Source: Promineifilum sp. (GTDB taxonomy: Bacteria; Chloroflexota; Anaerolineae; Promineifilales; Promineifilaceae). Taken from it: a stretch of 64,000 bases of DNA. Each line of letters starts with the position of its first letter. Within the stretch, counting starts at the first letter, position 1. The position numbers were made by a program, and so were the translations under genes. Shown here one piece after another: positions 51,598 through 60,696 of this stretch. The notes under the pieces are model-generated. The model searched no databases. It worked only from the letters and a program-made list of their open reading frames with translations, and was not told the origin of the DNA. Location: assembly GCA_020634335.1 (NCBI GenBank), contig JACKBY010000004.1, positions 143,235 to 207,234 of the forward strand, given 5' to 3'.

Positions 51598-54288
51598 CTA
51601 GGCAGCGTCGGCCACGAGTGACTCAAAGAGTTGGCACTCTTCATCCTGGCTGGTCACCAGGCCGTCCAACCGGGCCATCAACAGTTGGTCGAGAATCTTG
51701 GCGTAGACAGGCCCGGGGGGCAGACCAGCCCGCCGTAGGTCATCGCCGGTAAAATGAGGCTTGACAAAACGCCACTCGTCTACGTAACGGTCGAGCCATT
51801 CATTGATCTGCGGTCCCAGATCGAGCATACGCGCCATGAGTAGCGTCCTGGGTGACAGCGGAGCCAGAATCGGCACGATTTGGCTCGGCCGCGCGTCATC
51901 CGTCAGGCCCATCAAACCGCCGCGCAGGGTATCCAGGTCGAGTAAATCTTCCATGGTCGACTTCCGCACTCGTAACCGGCCGGCGACCTGCTCTCGTACC
52001 ATCCGCTCGAAGGGATCGACCCAGGCCGCAAAATAGTAAAAAACCGTCGGGCCGGAGCGATATATTCCCCCCCACAGGGCATCTCCCCGATAGTCCGGGA
52101 TGCGGCGAAAGACAGCCGCCGACGCCGCATGCCAGCACAGGTCCGGGTGAATCTGCCGCATCACGCCCCACTCATCAAGGCGCTCCATGACCTCAACCGG
52201 GTCGGCCTCGTTCAGGCTTAACTCGATCTCGCTGCGAATACGCTCGCCACTCACCCGATCGAGCAGCGGCAAGGCATCGCTCATCAATTCGGCCGTACTC
52301 TCCTCGATGGTGAATCCCAGGCGCTGCTCCAGGCGCACGGCCCGCAGGATGCGCGTCGGATCGTCGATAAAGCTCAGGCTGTGAAGGACGCGAATAATTC
52401 CCCGCCGCAAATCGCGCCGCCCACCATAAAAATCGAGCAATTGGCCGAGATAATCTCCATCCAGACGAATGGCTAGCGTGTTGATCGTGAAGTCACGCCG
52501 GTGCAGATCGAGCTTGATCGAGCCCGGTTCCACATCGGGCAGCGCCGTGGGGCGCTTGTAAAACTCTTTGCGCGCGGTGACGAAATCAATTTGTAACGGC
52601 GCAGGTATTTGCCCTGTCGAACCCGGCTGACCCATGAGCGCCTTACCGTCGCCCTCCGGTTCGCCAGCTTCCGCCGCGCCCATGATAGCGCCATAGGTAG
52701 CTTGGTCTAAAAGCCACTTGGCCGTGCCGAAACGGCCGTGGCTGTGGACCTGGCCGCCGAATTGCCGGCTCAGTTCGGTAACCAGCCCGATAGCATCACC
52801 CTCCACCACGATGTCGATATCCGAAGGGTGCTTGTCGAGCAACAAATCGCGAACAAGCCCGCCAACGAAGTAAATGGGCATTTGCAGACGCGCGGCCGTC
52901 TCCCCGCTAACCCGCACCACGGCCCACAAATTGGGCGAGAAGGCGCGTCCCAGCCGTTCGCGCATGTCGGTATCAGAGGAATTGGCGGGCAAGTTGAACA
53001 GCGCGTTAAGCAAGTCGGTGCGGGTGACAATGCCGATGGGTGGCCGATCCTCCGGCGCATCTTCCCCTTCCTCGGCCACGACCGGAATTTGCCCCCACGC
53101 CTCATTTTCCATCAACGCTTGCACGCGGTCGATTGGGTCCGATGGGTAGACAAAGACAGAGCCGGAGCGCATATAGCGACTCACCGGTTGGCCGTTCATC
53201 TTGTGATTCATCGCGCGATCCACAGCACGACGGGTAATAAGACCTATCACGCGACCGCGCGGCACGTCAACGACCGGGTAGCCCTCATGACCGTGTCGTT
53301 GCATCAGCGCGGCTACCTCACCAATCGTCGTTGTCGCGGCAATCGTCTCAACCCCATACGACATAATCGCCGCAACCCGCAGTGTCGGCTTGACCGCCTG
53401 CGGCAGAAAGTCGCGCACCCTCTGCGCCGTGGCCGACGTTTTCTCTCCCACGATCATGGCCGCCGCGGCCCGGCTATGCCCACCACCACCTAAGTGACGG
53501 GCAACTTCGCCGACATCGATCTCGTCGACCGAACTACGGGCCACGACCTGAACCCCATCGCCCAATTGCACAAGGACGAACAAACCATCGGGCATCAGAT
53601 TGGCCCGCAGACGATGGGCTACCGTGGAAATCTCGTCGTCGAAACCGGGCGGTGGCGCAGCCGAGGCCAGGGCGATCTGGAGATTCTCAATCGTCACCCA
53701 TTCGACGTGGGCCAACAACTCATCGTATAGCTGCCGCTGTGCGTCCGTCAAAGCCACATTGAGAAACCGCCGGGCGACGTTCAACTGTGCGCCCTGCTCC
53801 AGCACGACGGCTGCGGCCCGAACGTCTCGCGCCGTGGTCGTATCATAGGTCAAGCCACCGGTGTCTTCATAGATGCCCAACAACATGAGGGTGGCCTCCT
53901 CGGGCGACAGTATGATGCCGTGGGCTTGCAGGCGTTCAACCAGCAGCGTCGTCGTCGCGCCGACTGGTTCGACCTCATAGGTCCAACCCGCTTGCGACTG
54001 ATAATCCATGTGATGGTCGATGACGTGGACGTTGGGTTGCGCAGACAATCCGCGCACGTTGCCCAACGTTTGGGTATCAACCAGGATGACCGCGTCCACC
54101 TGACGCCGCCGCCAATCGGCCGCGCGAGTGAATGGTAGCGAGTCCCAATGCAGATTCAGAAATTGCTGTACATTGCGATTCAGGTGGCGAGGAAGCAACG
54201 CCGTGGCTGATGGATAGAGTTTCTTGGCTCCCAGCTGGGAAGCCACCGCATCAAAATCCGTCTTCTCGTGGGTCAATATCAACGCCAT
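51598..54288 (-). CDS. DHH - CBS - poly(A)-polymerase/tRNA nucleotidyltransferase fusion
   Basis: The 896-aa product has three parts. The N-terminus is a DHH/DHHA1 unit of the NrnA/Pgp type, with THEKTDFDAVASQLGAKKLY, VHVIDHHMDYQS and GGGGHSRAAAAMI. Two CBS repeats follow (about 310-440), and then a class II poly(A)-polymerase/tRNA nucleotidyltransferase with YFVGGLVRDLLLDKHPSDID and RRDFTINTLAI. Such fusions occur in early-branching bacteria, where the enzyme may add A or CCA to tRNA ends. CBS domains suggest control by adenine nucleotides. A TATAAT ends 6 nt before the ATG at 54288, so it may be leaderless; the longer in-frame upstream start is rejected. Confidence 0.9.
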   Translation of the reverse strand: MALILTHEKTDFDAVASQLGAKKLYPSATALLPRHLNRNVQQFLNLHWDSLPFTRAADWRRRQVDAVILVDTQTLGNVRGLSAQPNVHVIDHHMDYQSQAGWTYEVEPVGATTTLLVERLQAHGIILSPEEATLMLLGIYEDTGGLTYDTTTARDVRAAAVVLEQGAQLNVARRFLNVALTDAQRQLYDELLAHVEWVTIENLQIALASAAPPPGFDDEISTVAHRLRANLMPDGLFVLVQLGDGVQVVARSSVDEIDVGEVARHLGGGGHSRAAAAMIVGEKTSATAQRVRDFLPQAVKPTLRVAAIMSYGVETIAATTTIGEVAALMQRHGHEGYPVVDVPRGRVIGLITRRAVDRAMNHKMNGQPVSRYMRSGSVFVYPSDPIDRVQALMENEAWGQIPVVAEEGEDAPEDRPPIGIVTRTDLLNALFNLPANSSDTDMRERLGRAFSPNLWAVVRVSGETAARLQMPIYFVGGLVRDLLLDKHPSDIDIVVEGDAIGLVTELSRQFGGQVHSHGRFGTAKWLLDQATYGAIMGAAEAGEPEGDGKALMGQPGSTGQIPAPLQIDFVTARKEFYKRPTALPDVEPGSIKLDLHRRDFTINTLAIRLDGDYLGQLLDFYGGRRDLRRGIIRVLHSLSFIDDPTRILRAVRLEQRLGFTIEESTAELMSDALPLLDRVSGERIRSEIELSLNEADPVEVMERLDEWGVMRQIHPDLCWHAASAAVFRRIPDYRGDALWGGIYRSGPTVFYYFAAWVDPFERMVREQVAGRLRVRKSTMEDLLDLDTLRGGLMGLTDDARPSQIVPILAPLSPRTLLMARMLDLGPQINEWLDRYVDEWRFVKPHFTGDDLRRAGLPPGPVYAKILDQLLMARLDGLVTSQDEECQLFESLVADAA

Positions 54289-54294
54289 GATCGA

Positions 54295-54300
54295 ATTATA
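54295..54300 (-). promoter_or_regulatory. DHH-CBS-PolyA gene -10 box, leaderless-type
   Basis: TATAAT on the minus strand is followed by TCGATC and then ATG. It would place the transcription start at the start codon. Confidence 0.55.
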
Positions 54301-54411
54301 CACCAACCCGCCGATAGTATTCCGCGACGTCCAGGCCCCATTACACGAGCGGGGCGATAGGGACCACAAACGGAAAAAAACCAACCATCCGAAAATATAA
54401 GGTTCATACTA

Positions 54412-54441
54412 TTGACTGATATAGAACAAGTGTGCTATTAT
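54412..54441 (+). promoter_or_regulatory. Promoter of the four-helix protein gene
   Basis: TTGACT and TATTAT are separated by 18 bases, with a TGC extension before the -10. The leader is about 67 nt and contains an AAAGGAG ribosome site. Confidence 0.65.
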
Positions 54442-54514
54442 CCGAACGAGTTAGAACTTTCGTTCTACGAGGTGGGCAGAACAGAAACGCTTAGCACCCA
54501 AAGGAGAATGCGAT

Positions 54515-55375
54515 ATGGTCAACAAATCCGGGTTTCAGGTAAATGTTGGCAACGGCCACGAACTGCTTTCGCGCAAGGTGATCATCGCCGCCATCCTCGG
54601 TGTGGCTCTCATCGCCTTCGAAATCTTCAACTTCGACACGACCCAATTCGCCCTGCAAAATCTGCTGGGCGATATCCGCTTTGCGGGTGTCATGTGGGCT
54701 TCGATTCTGGCTATCGCCTTTTGCGCCATCGACTTCGCCGGGCTGGTTCGAATCTTCACCCCCCAACGAGGCGCCGAGGAACCTCGCTCAGTCTGGTTCC
54801 TGACCGGGGCCTGGTTTCTGGGCACGATTGCCAACTCGATCATGACCTGGTGGGCCATCTCCCTGACCCTCCTCAGCCATGATTTCGGCAACGAAGTGCT
54901 CAGCCGTGAAATGCTGTTGCGTTACGTGCCGATTTTCGTGGCGATGCTGGTGTGGCTCACGCGGATTCTGTTCATTGGGGCCTTCTCTGTGGCCGGTGAG
55001 GATGTTTTCGAGCTGGCTCGCAATCAATCGGAAGAAAAACGACCAGCCCCGCGTCGTCAGGAAGCCCCCCTGCCCCTGCCCGTTCGAACCGCGGCGACTG
55101 ACAAAGCGACCAAACCGGCCGGCGCGCGCTCCCGACCCGCCGGCAGACCACAACCCGCGCAACCCCGGTCGGCACAAAATTTGCCGCCCCAGCCGGCAAT
55201 CACCTACGAACCAATCGACGATCCGATTGTCGATACGCCACCCATGCCCCAGACTAACGGCCAAGGGGCGCCCAGCCGCCCCACCTCGCGTATCCAGCAG
55301 CGGCCGCCTATGCCCGGCACAATGGGGCGCAACCCGACAACCGTGCAAGCCCGCTCCCACAAATCAGGCCATTGA
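54515..55375 (+). CDS. Four-helix membrane protein with Pro-rich tail
   Basis: The 286-aa protein has four hydrophobic segments, about 17-36 (VIIAAILGVALIAFEIF), 57-80 (VMWASILAIAFCAIDFAGL), 90-117 and 131-158. A long, basic, Pro/Ala/Gln-rich and probably disordered tail follows (about 170-286). The start is set by AAAGGAG. No enzymatic motif is visible. The SLT transglycosylase gene starts 24 bp downstream, so the pair may act together at the membrane. I do not recognise the family. Confidence 0.7.
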   Translation: MVNKSGFQVNVGNGHELLSRKVIIAAILGVALIAFEIFNFDTTQFALQNLLGDIRFAGVMWASILAIAFCAIDFAGLVRIFTPQRGAEEPRSVWFLTGAWFLGTIANSIMTWWAISLTLLSHDFGNEVLSREMLLRYVPIFVAMLVWLTRILFIGAFSVAGEDVFELARNQSEEKRPAPRRQEAPLPLPVRTAATDKATKPAGARSRPAGRPQPAQPRSAQNLPPQPAITYEPIDDPIVDTPPMPQTNGQGAPSRPTSRIQQRPPMPGTMGRNPTTVQARSHKSGH

Positions 55376-55399
55376 ATTTTCGCTGGCGGACGGTAAACT

Positions 55400-56179
55400 A
55401 TGACAACTTATCAGGACAATCCCTATTACTATGTGGACTCCCCTTTGAACCAACCAGACGAGGAGTTGTGGTGGGCAAGTCGCGAATACGCGGAGCGGCC
55501 AACCGACCCGATGGCGGCCGTCCAGCGCCGGATGATGCTCATTCTCGGGGCAGTCGTGTGTTTCATCATCGCCTTCGGGTTTTGGGCCGCGCGAACAGGC
55601 GGCATTGACGCAACCGCCGCCGTTACCGATACAATGACCGCAGATACGACCACCGAAGAGGTCGCCCCCATTCCGCCTGTTGAGGGCGGCATCGCCCCTC
55701 TATTCACCCCCGAAGTACAGCATTGGGCACCCCAGATCGTCGCCTGGGCCAACGCGGCCGGTATTGACCCCAACATGGCTGCCACCGTCATGCAGATCGA
55801 ATCCTGCGGCAATCCGAACGCCGTCTCAGGGGCGGGAGCCCAGGGGCTGTTCCAGGTCATGCCTTTCCACTTCGATGCCGGCGAGGCGATGCAAGACCCG
55901 GATACCAATGCCCGGCGTGGCATGGCCTACCTCGCTCTGGGGATGCAGCAAACGGGAGGCGACACCAGCCGCACCTTTGCCGGCTACAATGGCGGCCACG
56001 GCACGGCGGCTCGTAGTTGGGATACGTGGCCCGCCGAGACGCAACGCTACTACGTCTGGGCGACTGGCATCTATGAGGATGCCGTGGCGGGCAGCGGCTC
56101 CAGCGAGACGCTCGATCAGTGGTTGGCGGCCGGCGGCGCGGGGCTTTGTCAACAGGCAGCCGCGCAGTTAGGGCTCTAA
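55400..56179 (+). CDS. Membrane-anchored lytic transglycosylase (SLT domain)
   Basis: The 259-aa protein has a cytoplasmic start of about 42 residues, one membrane helix (about 45-65) and a Thr-rich spacer. An SLT lysozyme-like domain follows (about 105-240). The catalytic Glu134 is in MQIESCGNPNAVSGAGAQG and the following LFQVMPFHFDAG is typical. It would cut glycan strands of peptidoglycan from the outer face. It follows the four-helix gene closely and is closed by a strong terminator. Confidence 0.85.
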   Translation: MTTYQDNPYYYVDSPLNQPDEELWWASREYAERPTDPMAAVQRRMMLILGAVVCFIIAFGFWAARTGGIDATAAVTDTMTADTTTEEVAPIPPVEGGIAPLFTPEVQHWAPQIVAWANAAGIDPNMAATVMQIESCGNPNAVSGAGAQGLFQVMPFHFDAGEAMQDPDTNARRGMAYLALGMQQTGGDTSRTFAGYNGGHGTAARSWDTWPAETQRYYVWATGIYEDAVAGSGSSETLDQWLAAGGAGLCQQAAAQLGL

Positions 56180-56207
56180 TCCTCCAACATCACTACCCAC
56201 ATCCTTA

Positions 56208-56240
56208 AGCAGCCGGCCTGAATAGCCCGGCTGCTTTTTC
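56208..56240 (+). terminator. Intrinsic terminator after the SLT gene
   Basis: A perfect 9-bp stem (AGCAGCCGG with CCGGCTGCT) with a 10-nt loop is followed by TTTTTC. Confidence 0.9.
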
Positions 56241-56434
56241 TATTGGTCCGTTTAGCGGCATAATTGATTCAGCACATGGGTACGTGATTGATTTTCAAAA
56301 GAAGGATTTGCAACCTGCGCAGTTATATTCTGTGATCTGCGAAAATTGCGTAACCAGCAGATGATTTTTAGAAAAGTGTTTTCAGATCACCCGTCCGAAA
56401 ACAGAGACTTTGGAGCCTATCAACTGGAGACGTC

Positions 56435-57046
56435 ATGATCGAAAATGAGTTGTATGCGGCGCGAACCTACGACCGGGGCATGTGGTTGCTGGAGCGCACC
56501 AAGCTGTCCACCTTGCGGCGGCAGGTGGTTCGCCAAGCGGCAGGGGATACGTTGGAGATCGGCACAGGAACGGGAGCAAACGCCGCGCACTATCACCCCG
56601 ATGTAACCGTGACAGCCGTCGATCTACGGCCATCGCATTTGGCAGCCGCGCTCGAAAAGGCCAAACGGCTAAACCCCGCATGCAGCTACACCGTGGCCTG
56701 CGCCGATGCCCAATGGCTGCCGTTTCCCGACCGCACCTTTGACACAGTTCTGGGGACGCTTGTCTTTTGCAGCATCGAGCAGCCCGAGTTGGCCTTGGCC
56801 GAAATCCGGCGGGTGCTGCGGCCGGATGGCCGTCTCATCCTGCTGGAGCATGTGCGTGGCCGAACGGCCCTGACGCGCCGCCTGACCGACTGGTTACACC
56901 CCCTGTGGTTCGGCTTGCAGGGAGTCTGCCATCTGAACCGCGACACTGCCGCAACCGTGGCCGCGGCCGGATTCACTATCAACGCCACGTCCGACCACGC
57001 GCGGGGACTGATCCAGGTAATTTTCGCTGGCGCGCCGGCCGATTAG
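56435..57046 (+). CDS. Class I SAM-dependent methyltransferase
   Basis: The 203-aa protein has the SAM motif I in GDTLEIGTGTGANAAHY with VTAVDLRPSHL. Motif IV-like residues follow in FDTVLGTLVFCSIEQP, then RVLRPDGRLILLEHVRG. It resembles UbiE/PmtA type 11 enzymes; the end of the sequence (WLHPLWFGLQGVCHLNRDT) recalls phospholipid N-methyltransferase-like relatives. Substrate unknown. A GGAG precedes the ATG. It lies behind an AT-rich gap of about 190 bp and is convergent with the EamA gene. Confidence 0.85.
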   Translation: MIENELYAARTYDRGMWLLERTKLSTLRRQVVRQAAGDTLEIGTGTGANAAHYHPDVTVTAVDLRPSHLAAALEKAKRLNPACSYTVACADAQWLPFPDRTFDTVLGTLVFCSIEQPELALAEIRRVLRPDGRLILLEHVRGRTALTRRLTDWLHPLWFGLQGVCHLNRDTAATVAAAGFTINATSDHARGLIQVIFAGAPAD

Positions 57047-57063
57047 TTCGCACCTATCGCGGA

Positions 57064-57954
57064 TCAGGTAAACAAGAGAGCCACGCCCAGCACCGCCACC
57101 ACGGTCCCGGTTATCCCGCGCCGGCTAATGCGGCGATGGTAGACCAAGTATTCCAGCGGAATGAGCAGAATTGGCGGCAAGGCCATGAGCGTAGAGGCAA
57201 TGCCGAGACGGGCGTTCTGCACGGCAATAAGCGAAAACCAGATACCCAGGAACGGGCCGAACGTAGCGCCGGCGATTAAGGTGCGAAAGCCCTGTTTGTC
57301 TCGCCACTGCCTGAACGTATATCTGATCTGTCCGCGCAGCCCCGCCAAGCCCCACAGGATGATGATTCCCACCAGGATGCGAATCAGCGTGGCGGAGATG
57401 GCCGGAAAATCATCCACCAGGGCATAACGTGCCGTCACCAGGTTCGCCACCTGACCCAGCGCACCCAGCAACGCGAACATGAGTCCCCGATGATACGCGC
57501 GACGATCCGCAACCGATGATTCGCTCCCCTGCTCCGTCACAACCCAGGCCACGCCGCCCACGGCCAGCAAGACGCCCAGCAGTTCCAACGAGGTGACCAC
57601 CTCCCCGAACAAGAGCCAGCCAAGGAGCGTACTGATAATAGGCACCGTGGACATCATCAGCATCGACAGGCGCGGGCCGATCTCGACGAAGGCGCGAAAC
57701 AGGAAGGCATCACCCAATACCAGCCCCAGCAAGCTGGACAAGGCCAGCCAGCCCCAGCGAAACGGCTCCACATCCTGCGGGAAGAATACGCCTTCCAGCA
57801 AGCGATGGGCGATGAGCAGAAAGCCGAAGGCAAACAACAGGCGGCTGCGATTGACAACGTCGGAACCGATGCGCCGGCCACTGGCGCTAAAGAAAATGGC
57901 CGTGAACGACCAGCAGACAGCCGTGGCTAAGGCAGCAAGTTCACCCCAAGGCAT
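57064..57954 (-). CDS. EamA/DMT-family transporter
   Basis: The 296-aa protein has ten hydrophobic helices in two EamA repeats (LAALATAVCWSFTAIFFSAS at the first helix, and a second repeat from about 155). Such carriers export or import small metabolites, often amino acids or cofactors. The start is set by CTGGAGA before ATG; an in-frame extension upstream lies inside the homocysteine methyltransferase gene. It lies 14 bp after the homocysteine methyltransferase stop, so a substrate of sulphur or amino-acid metabolism is possible. Confidence 0.85.
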   Translation of the reverse strand: MPWGELAALATAVCWSFTAIFFSASGRRIGSDVVNRSRLLFAFGFLLIAHRLLEGVFFPQDVEPFRWGWLALSSLLGLVLGDAFLFRAFVEIGPRLSMLMMSTVPIISTLLGWLLFGEVVTSLELLGVLLAVGGVAWVVTEQGSESSVADRRAYHRGLMFALLGALGQVANLVTARYALVDDFPAISATLIRILVGIIILWGLAGLRGQIRYTFRQWRDKQGFRTLIAGATFGPFLGIWFSLIAVQNARLGIASTLMALPPILLIPLEYLVYHRRISRRGITGTVVAVLGVALLFT

Positions 57955-57968
57955 TTGGTATCTCCAGC

Positions 57969-58925
57969 TTATTTCATTGGGAATTTGTGTCGGCGGAATC
58001 GGTCGCTGATTTGACGAGTATGATCCGGCGTCGTGCGGCAACAACCGCCGATGAGGCCCGCTCCCAGCTTGCGCCATTCGCGACTGTAAGTCCCGAACTC
58101 GGAGGGAACGGATTCGCCCAGCCAACGCTTGGCAACCGGATCATACGTTTCGCCCGAATTAGGATAGACGATCACCGGTTTCTCGGTAACGGCCGTGAGC
58201 GCGCGAATCAAATCGGGGACAAAGCGCGGTGGGGTACAGTTGATGCCGATAGCGGCCACGCGCTCGAAATCCGACAGAAAACGGGCACAATCGGCGATAG
58301 GCGTGCCGTCGCTGATGTGCGCCCCATCAAGACAAGTGAAACTGAACCAGGCATAGACGCCGGGCCATTCATCCAGCAGCCGCGCCAGCGCACGCGCCTC
58401 CGCAAAGGACGGAATCGTCTCGCAGGCGAGAATGTCCGCCCCGCTACCAGCCAGGAGCGCCCAGCGTTCTCGATGAAAATCGACCAATCCCGCCTCGTCT
58501 ATCTCATAATTACCGCGATACTCCGAACCATCGGCCAGATAGGCCCCATATGGCCCAACGCTGGCCGCCGCCACCGGTCTCAGCCGGCCGGCGTGATTGT
58601 CTTCCACCGCCCAAAATTCATCGCGTGCCTCGACGACCAATTGGGCGGCAAGGCGGATTAGATCACGTGCCATGTCAGGTGACATGCCGCTATGGACGAA
58701 GCCGGGAATCGTGGCCTGGTAACTCGCACTCGTACAGCAATCGGCCCCGGCCTGATAGTAGGCCAAATGCACCCGGCGAATGGCATCGGGATCGTCGCGC
58801 AGCACACGCGCCGACCACAATTCATCGCTCAGGTCGTGGCCGCGCCGCTCCAGCTCGGTCGCCAGACCACCGTCGAGGATAAGCGCGCCTTGCACCCGTA
58901 GAAACGGTGTTACCGGGTTCGACAT
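57969..58925 (-). CDS. mmuM: Homocysteine S-methyltransferase family protein
   Basis: The 318-aa enzyme transfers a methyl group, usually from S-methylmethionine or SAM, to homocysteine to make methionine. The zinc ligands are visible: Cys in IGINCTPPRFVPDL and the Cys pair in GGCCRTTPDHTRQI. The N-terminal LILDGGLATELERRGHDLSD is typical of MmuM. It starts 3 bp after the GNAT gene stop and is followed by an EamA transporter, so the three form one leftward unit. Confidence 0.9.
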   Translation of the reverse strand: MSNPVTPFLRVQGALILDGGLATELERRGHDLSDELWSARVLRDDPDAIRRVHLAYYQAGADCCTSASYQATIPGFVHSGMSPDMARDLIRLAAQLVVEARDEFWAVEDNHAGRLRPVAAASVGPYGAYLADGSEYRGNYEIDEAGLVDFHRERWALLAGSGADILACETIPSFAEARALARLLDEWPGVYAWFSFTCLDGAHISDGTPIADCARFLSDFERVAAIGINCTPPRFVPDLIRALTAVTEKPVIVYPNSGETYDPVAKRWLGESVPSEFGTYSREWRKLGAGLIGGCCRTTPDHTRQISDRFRRHKFPMK

Positions 58926-58928
58926 CGT

Positions 58929-60275
58929 TCAGCCCATTGGAATGACTTGCGACGGCCGCTTCGGAAACAGCGCGCGCAATAAAACGAGAGCGTCATTGTT
59001 ATTCGTGTAAAGGTCGGCATAGGACAAAATCAATTCATCGATACTGCGATAGCCGAACAGCAACTGCAAAAACGTCAATTCGGGAAAGAGGACATCGCCG
59101 TCATCCAGACGATTGTAAGCGTAATCTTCGCCGACTTCCTTCAGCCGGCCGTTTTCCCAGTCCAGTGTAAAGCGCGAGCGGTAGAGATTAATCTTCAACG
59201 TGCCCGTGTGGCCGGCCATCACGCTGCCGGCCAGCCGTCCCTCCAGGGCCGGAGCGATGTGGCGCATAAATGCCGGGACGTTGGGCACGCGCACGTACCA
59301 GGCATAGGGGCGAGTCTGCCGCTCCAGGTCCGGCCCCAGAGCCTCATAGAGGGGATGGGCATCGCCCAGAATAAACGTGATGTGGGTCAGCTTCCTGGTC
59401 GGTGGTCGGGTCTCGTTGCGTGCATCGACTACTTGTCCCAGGTGTTGGACTATAAACCGGCCGACGGCGCGCCACGAATGGCCCGGCAAGACGCCAACTT
59501 CCCGAATGCCGAAGGCCGTTCTCAATTCGTCCCAGGTGACGTACGCAACCATACGGCCCTCAAGCGTTTCGATCAGGTGTGGATCAATAGCCGAGAATGA
59601 TTCGCGGTGCGTCGTGAACATCTCGTATTGCCACAGGGCCTCATCGCGCGGCCGGGTGATCGGGCTTCCTCCAAGATGCGCCTGATAGAGCTCACCCAGG
59701 AGCGGGATGTCTGCGGCCGTCGCCGGCCGAATGCGATAGGGTGCCTCGGCCACCTTCTCGTCGTTACCCGGCCGCACCCAGAAGAGCTGGCGGCTGCCGC
59801 CCAGATTCAGGCCCATCTCATAGCCAAATTGTCGATAGTACCAGGGAATACCGGTGATAGCCGTCACCAGCTCGCCCCGTTGGGCACTGAGAGCGTGAAC
59901 CACATCCATCTGCCGCCGCACCAGGCCGCGCCGGCGATATTCCGGCAACGTAGCGACTAACTCAGGACGGCCGACGCCGAACGGGATGCCGTCAAAGGCC
60001 CACGTTTGCGAGATCAGATTGAGGCTCGATACGATACGGTTGTCATCCTTCGTATCGACAACGACGGTAAAATCGCTCGCCCGTGTGGTGGGGTGCTCGC
60101 CACTCATCAGGCCTATCACCCAGTAATAGAGACCCATCTCCGGCTCATCGGGGTTATCGCTATGGATGTCCAGATTAAATTGAGCCAATTCTTCGGTGTC
60201 GTCGGGCGTCGCCCAGCGCAATACTAATCCATCCCCCAAATCACGGGGCAAATTCAGTTTTTCGTTGTCTAGCAT
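58929..60275 (-). CDS. GNAT-family N-acetyltransferase, Eis-like
   Basis: The 448-aa protein has an N-terminal GNAT core with the acetyl-CoA loop VATLPEYRRRGLVRRQMDVV. After it comes YRQFGYEMGLN, a second GNAT-like region and a C-terminal SCP-like part (about 330-440, AGSVMAGHTGTLKINLYR). This layout resembles Eis-type enhanced intracellular survival proteins that acetylate amines. Substrate unknown. A GTGAGG lies 7 nt before the ATG. It is the first gene of the GNAT-mmuM-EamA unit. Confidence 0.8.
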   Translation of the reverse strand: MLDNEKLNLPRDLGDGLVLRWATPDDTEELAQFNLDIHSDNPDEPEMGLYYWVIGLMSGEHPTTRASDFTVVVDTKDDNRIVSSLNLISQTWAFDGIPFGVGRPELVATLPEYRRRGLVRRQMDVVHALSAQRGELVTAITGIPWYYRQFGYEMGLNLGGSRQLFWVRPGNDEKVAEAPYRIRPATAADIPLLGELYQAHLGGSPITRPRDEALWQYEMFTTHRESFSAIDPHLIETLEGRMVAYVTWDELRTAFGIREVGVLPGHSWRAVGRFIVQHLGQVVDARNETRPPTRKLTHITFILGDAHPLYEALGPDLERQTRPYAWYVRVPNVPAFMRHIAPALEGRLAGSVMAGHTGTLKINLYRSRFTLDWENGRLKEVGEDYAYNRLDDGDVLFPELTFLQLLFGYRSIDELILSYADLYTNNNDALVLLRALFPKRPSQVIPMG

Positions 60276-60478
60276 AGCGAGGCCTCACCAATCGAATCAC
60301 AGTCAAGCGAATAACCACCGGGGGTAACAACCCTATTATCCGGCCCACGCTATCGATGGGCAAATCACGACGCCAATTGGGGTTTGCCCGCAGGCGCCGG
60401 CAAAAGCGGTCGTTCGTGCGCGGGCACTCAGGAATGTGGCCCGATTGTAAGATATTCATTGGAAAGGCCGGCCGCATA

Positions 60479-60506
60479 TTGACGCCGCCGCCAGTTTGTC
60501 CATAAT
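60479..60506 (+). promoter_or_regulatory. Promoter of the small membrane protein/YugP pair
   Basis: TTGACG and CATAAT are 16 bases apart, with a leader of about 28 nt to the ATG at 60541 containing AAGGA. Confidence 0.55.
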
Positions 60507-60540
60507 CTCAAGTAACTGTAAATTTAAGGAACAAAAACCT

Positions 60541-60696
60541 ATGATAGAATTCCTGATGACTTATTGGTTTGCGACTGTGCCGACGGCCTTAACGGGCGTC
60601 GTGCTGTTGGGCATGCTCAAGAAAATGCGCGACGAGAAAACCAGGAAAGAAAAAGTGCTGGCGACTGCCGTCGCACGGAGGAAACAACAAGGATAA
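60541..60696 (+). CDS. Small single-helix membrane protein
   Basis: The 51-aa product has one hydrophobic helix (about 8-25, WFATVPTALTGVVLLGML) and a Lys/Arg-rich tail (KKMRDEKTRKEKVL). AAGGA lies 10 nt before the ATG; an earlier in-frame start at 60496 overlaps the promoter. Its stop codon is immediately followed by the YugP-type gene's ATG, so translation is coupled. It may be a partner or regulator of that protease. Confidence 0.6.
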   Translation: MIEFLMTYWFATVPTALTGVVLLGMLKKMRDEKTRKEKVLATAVARRKQQG

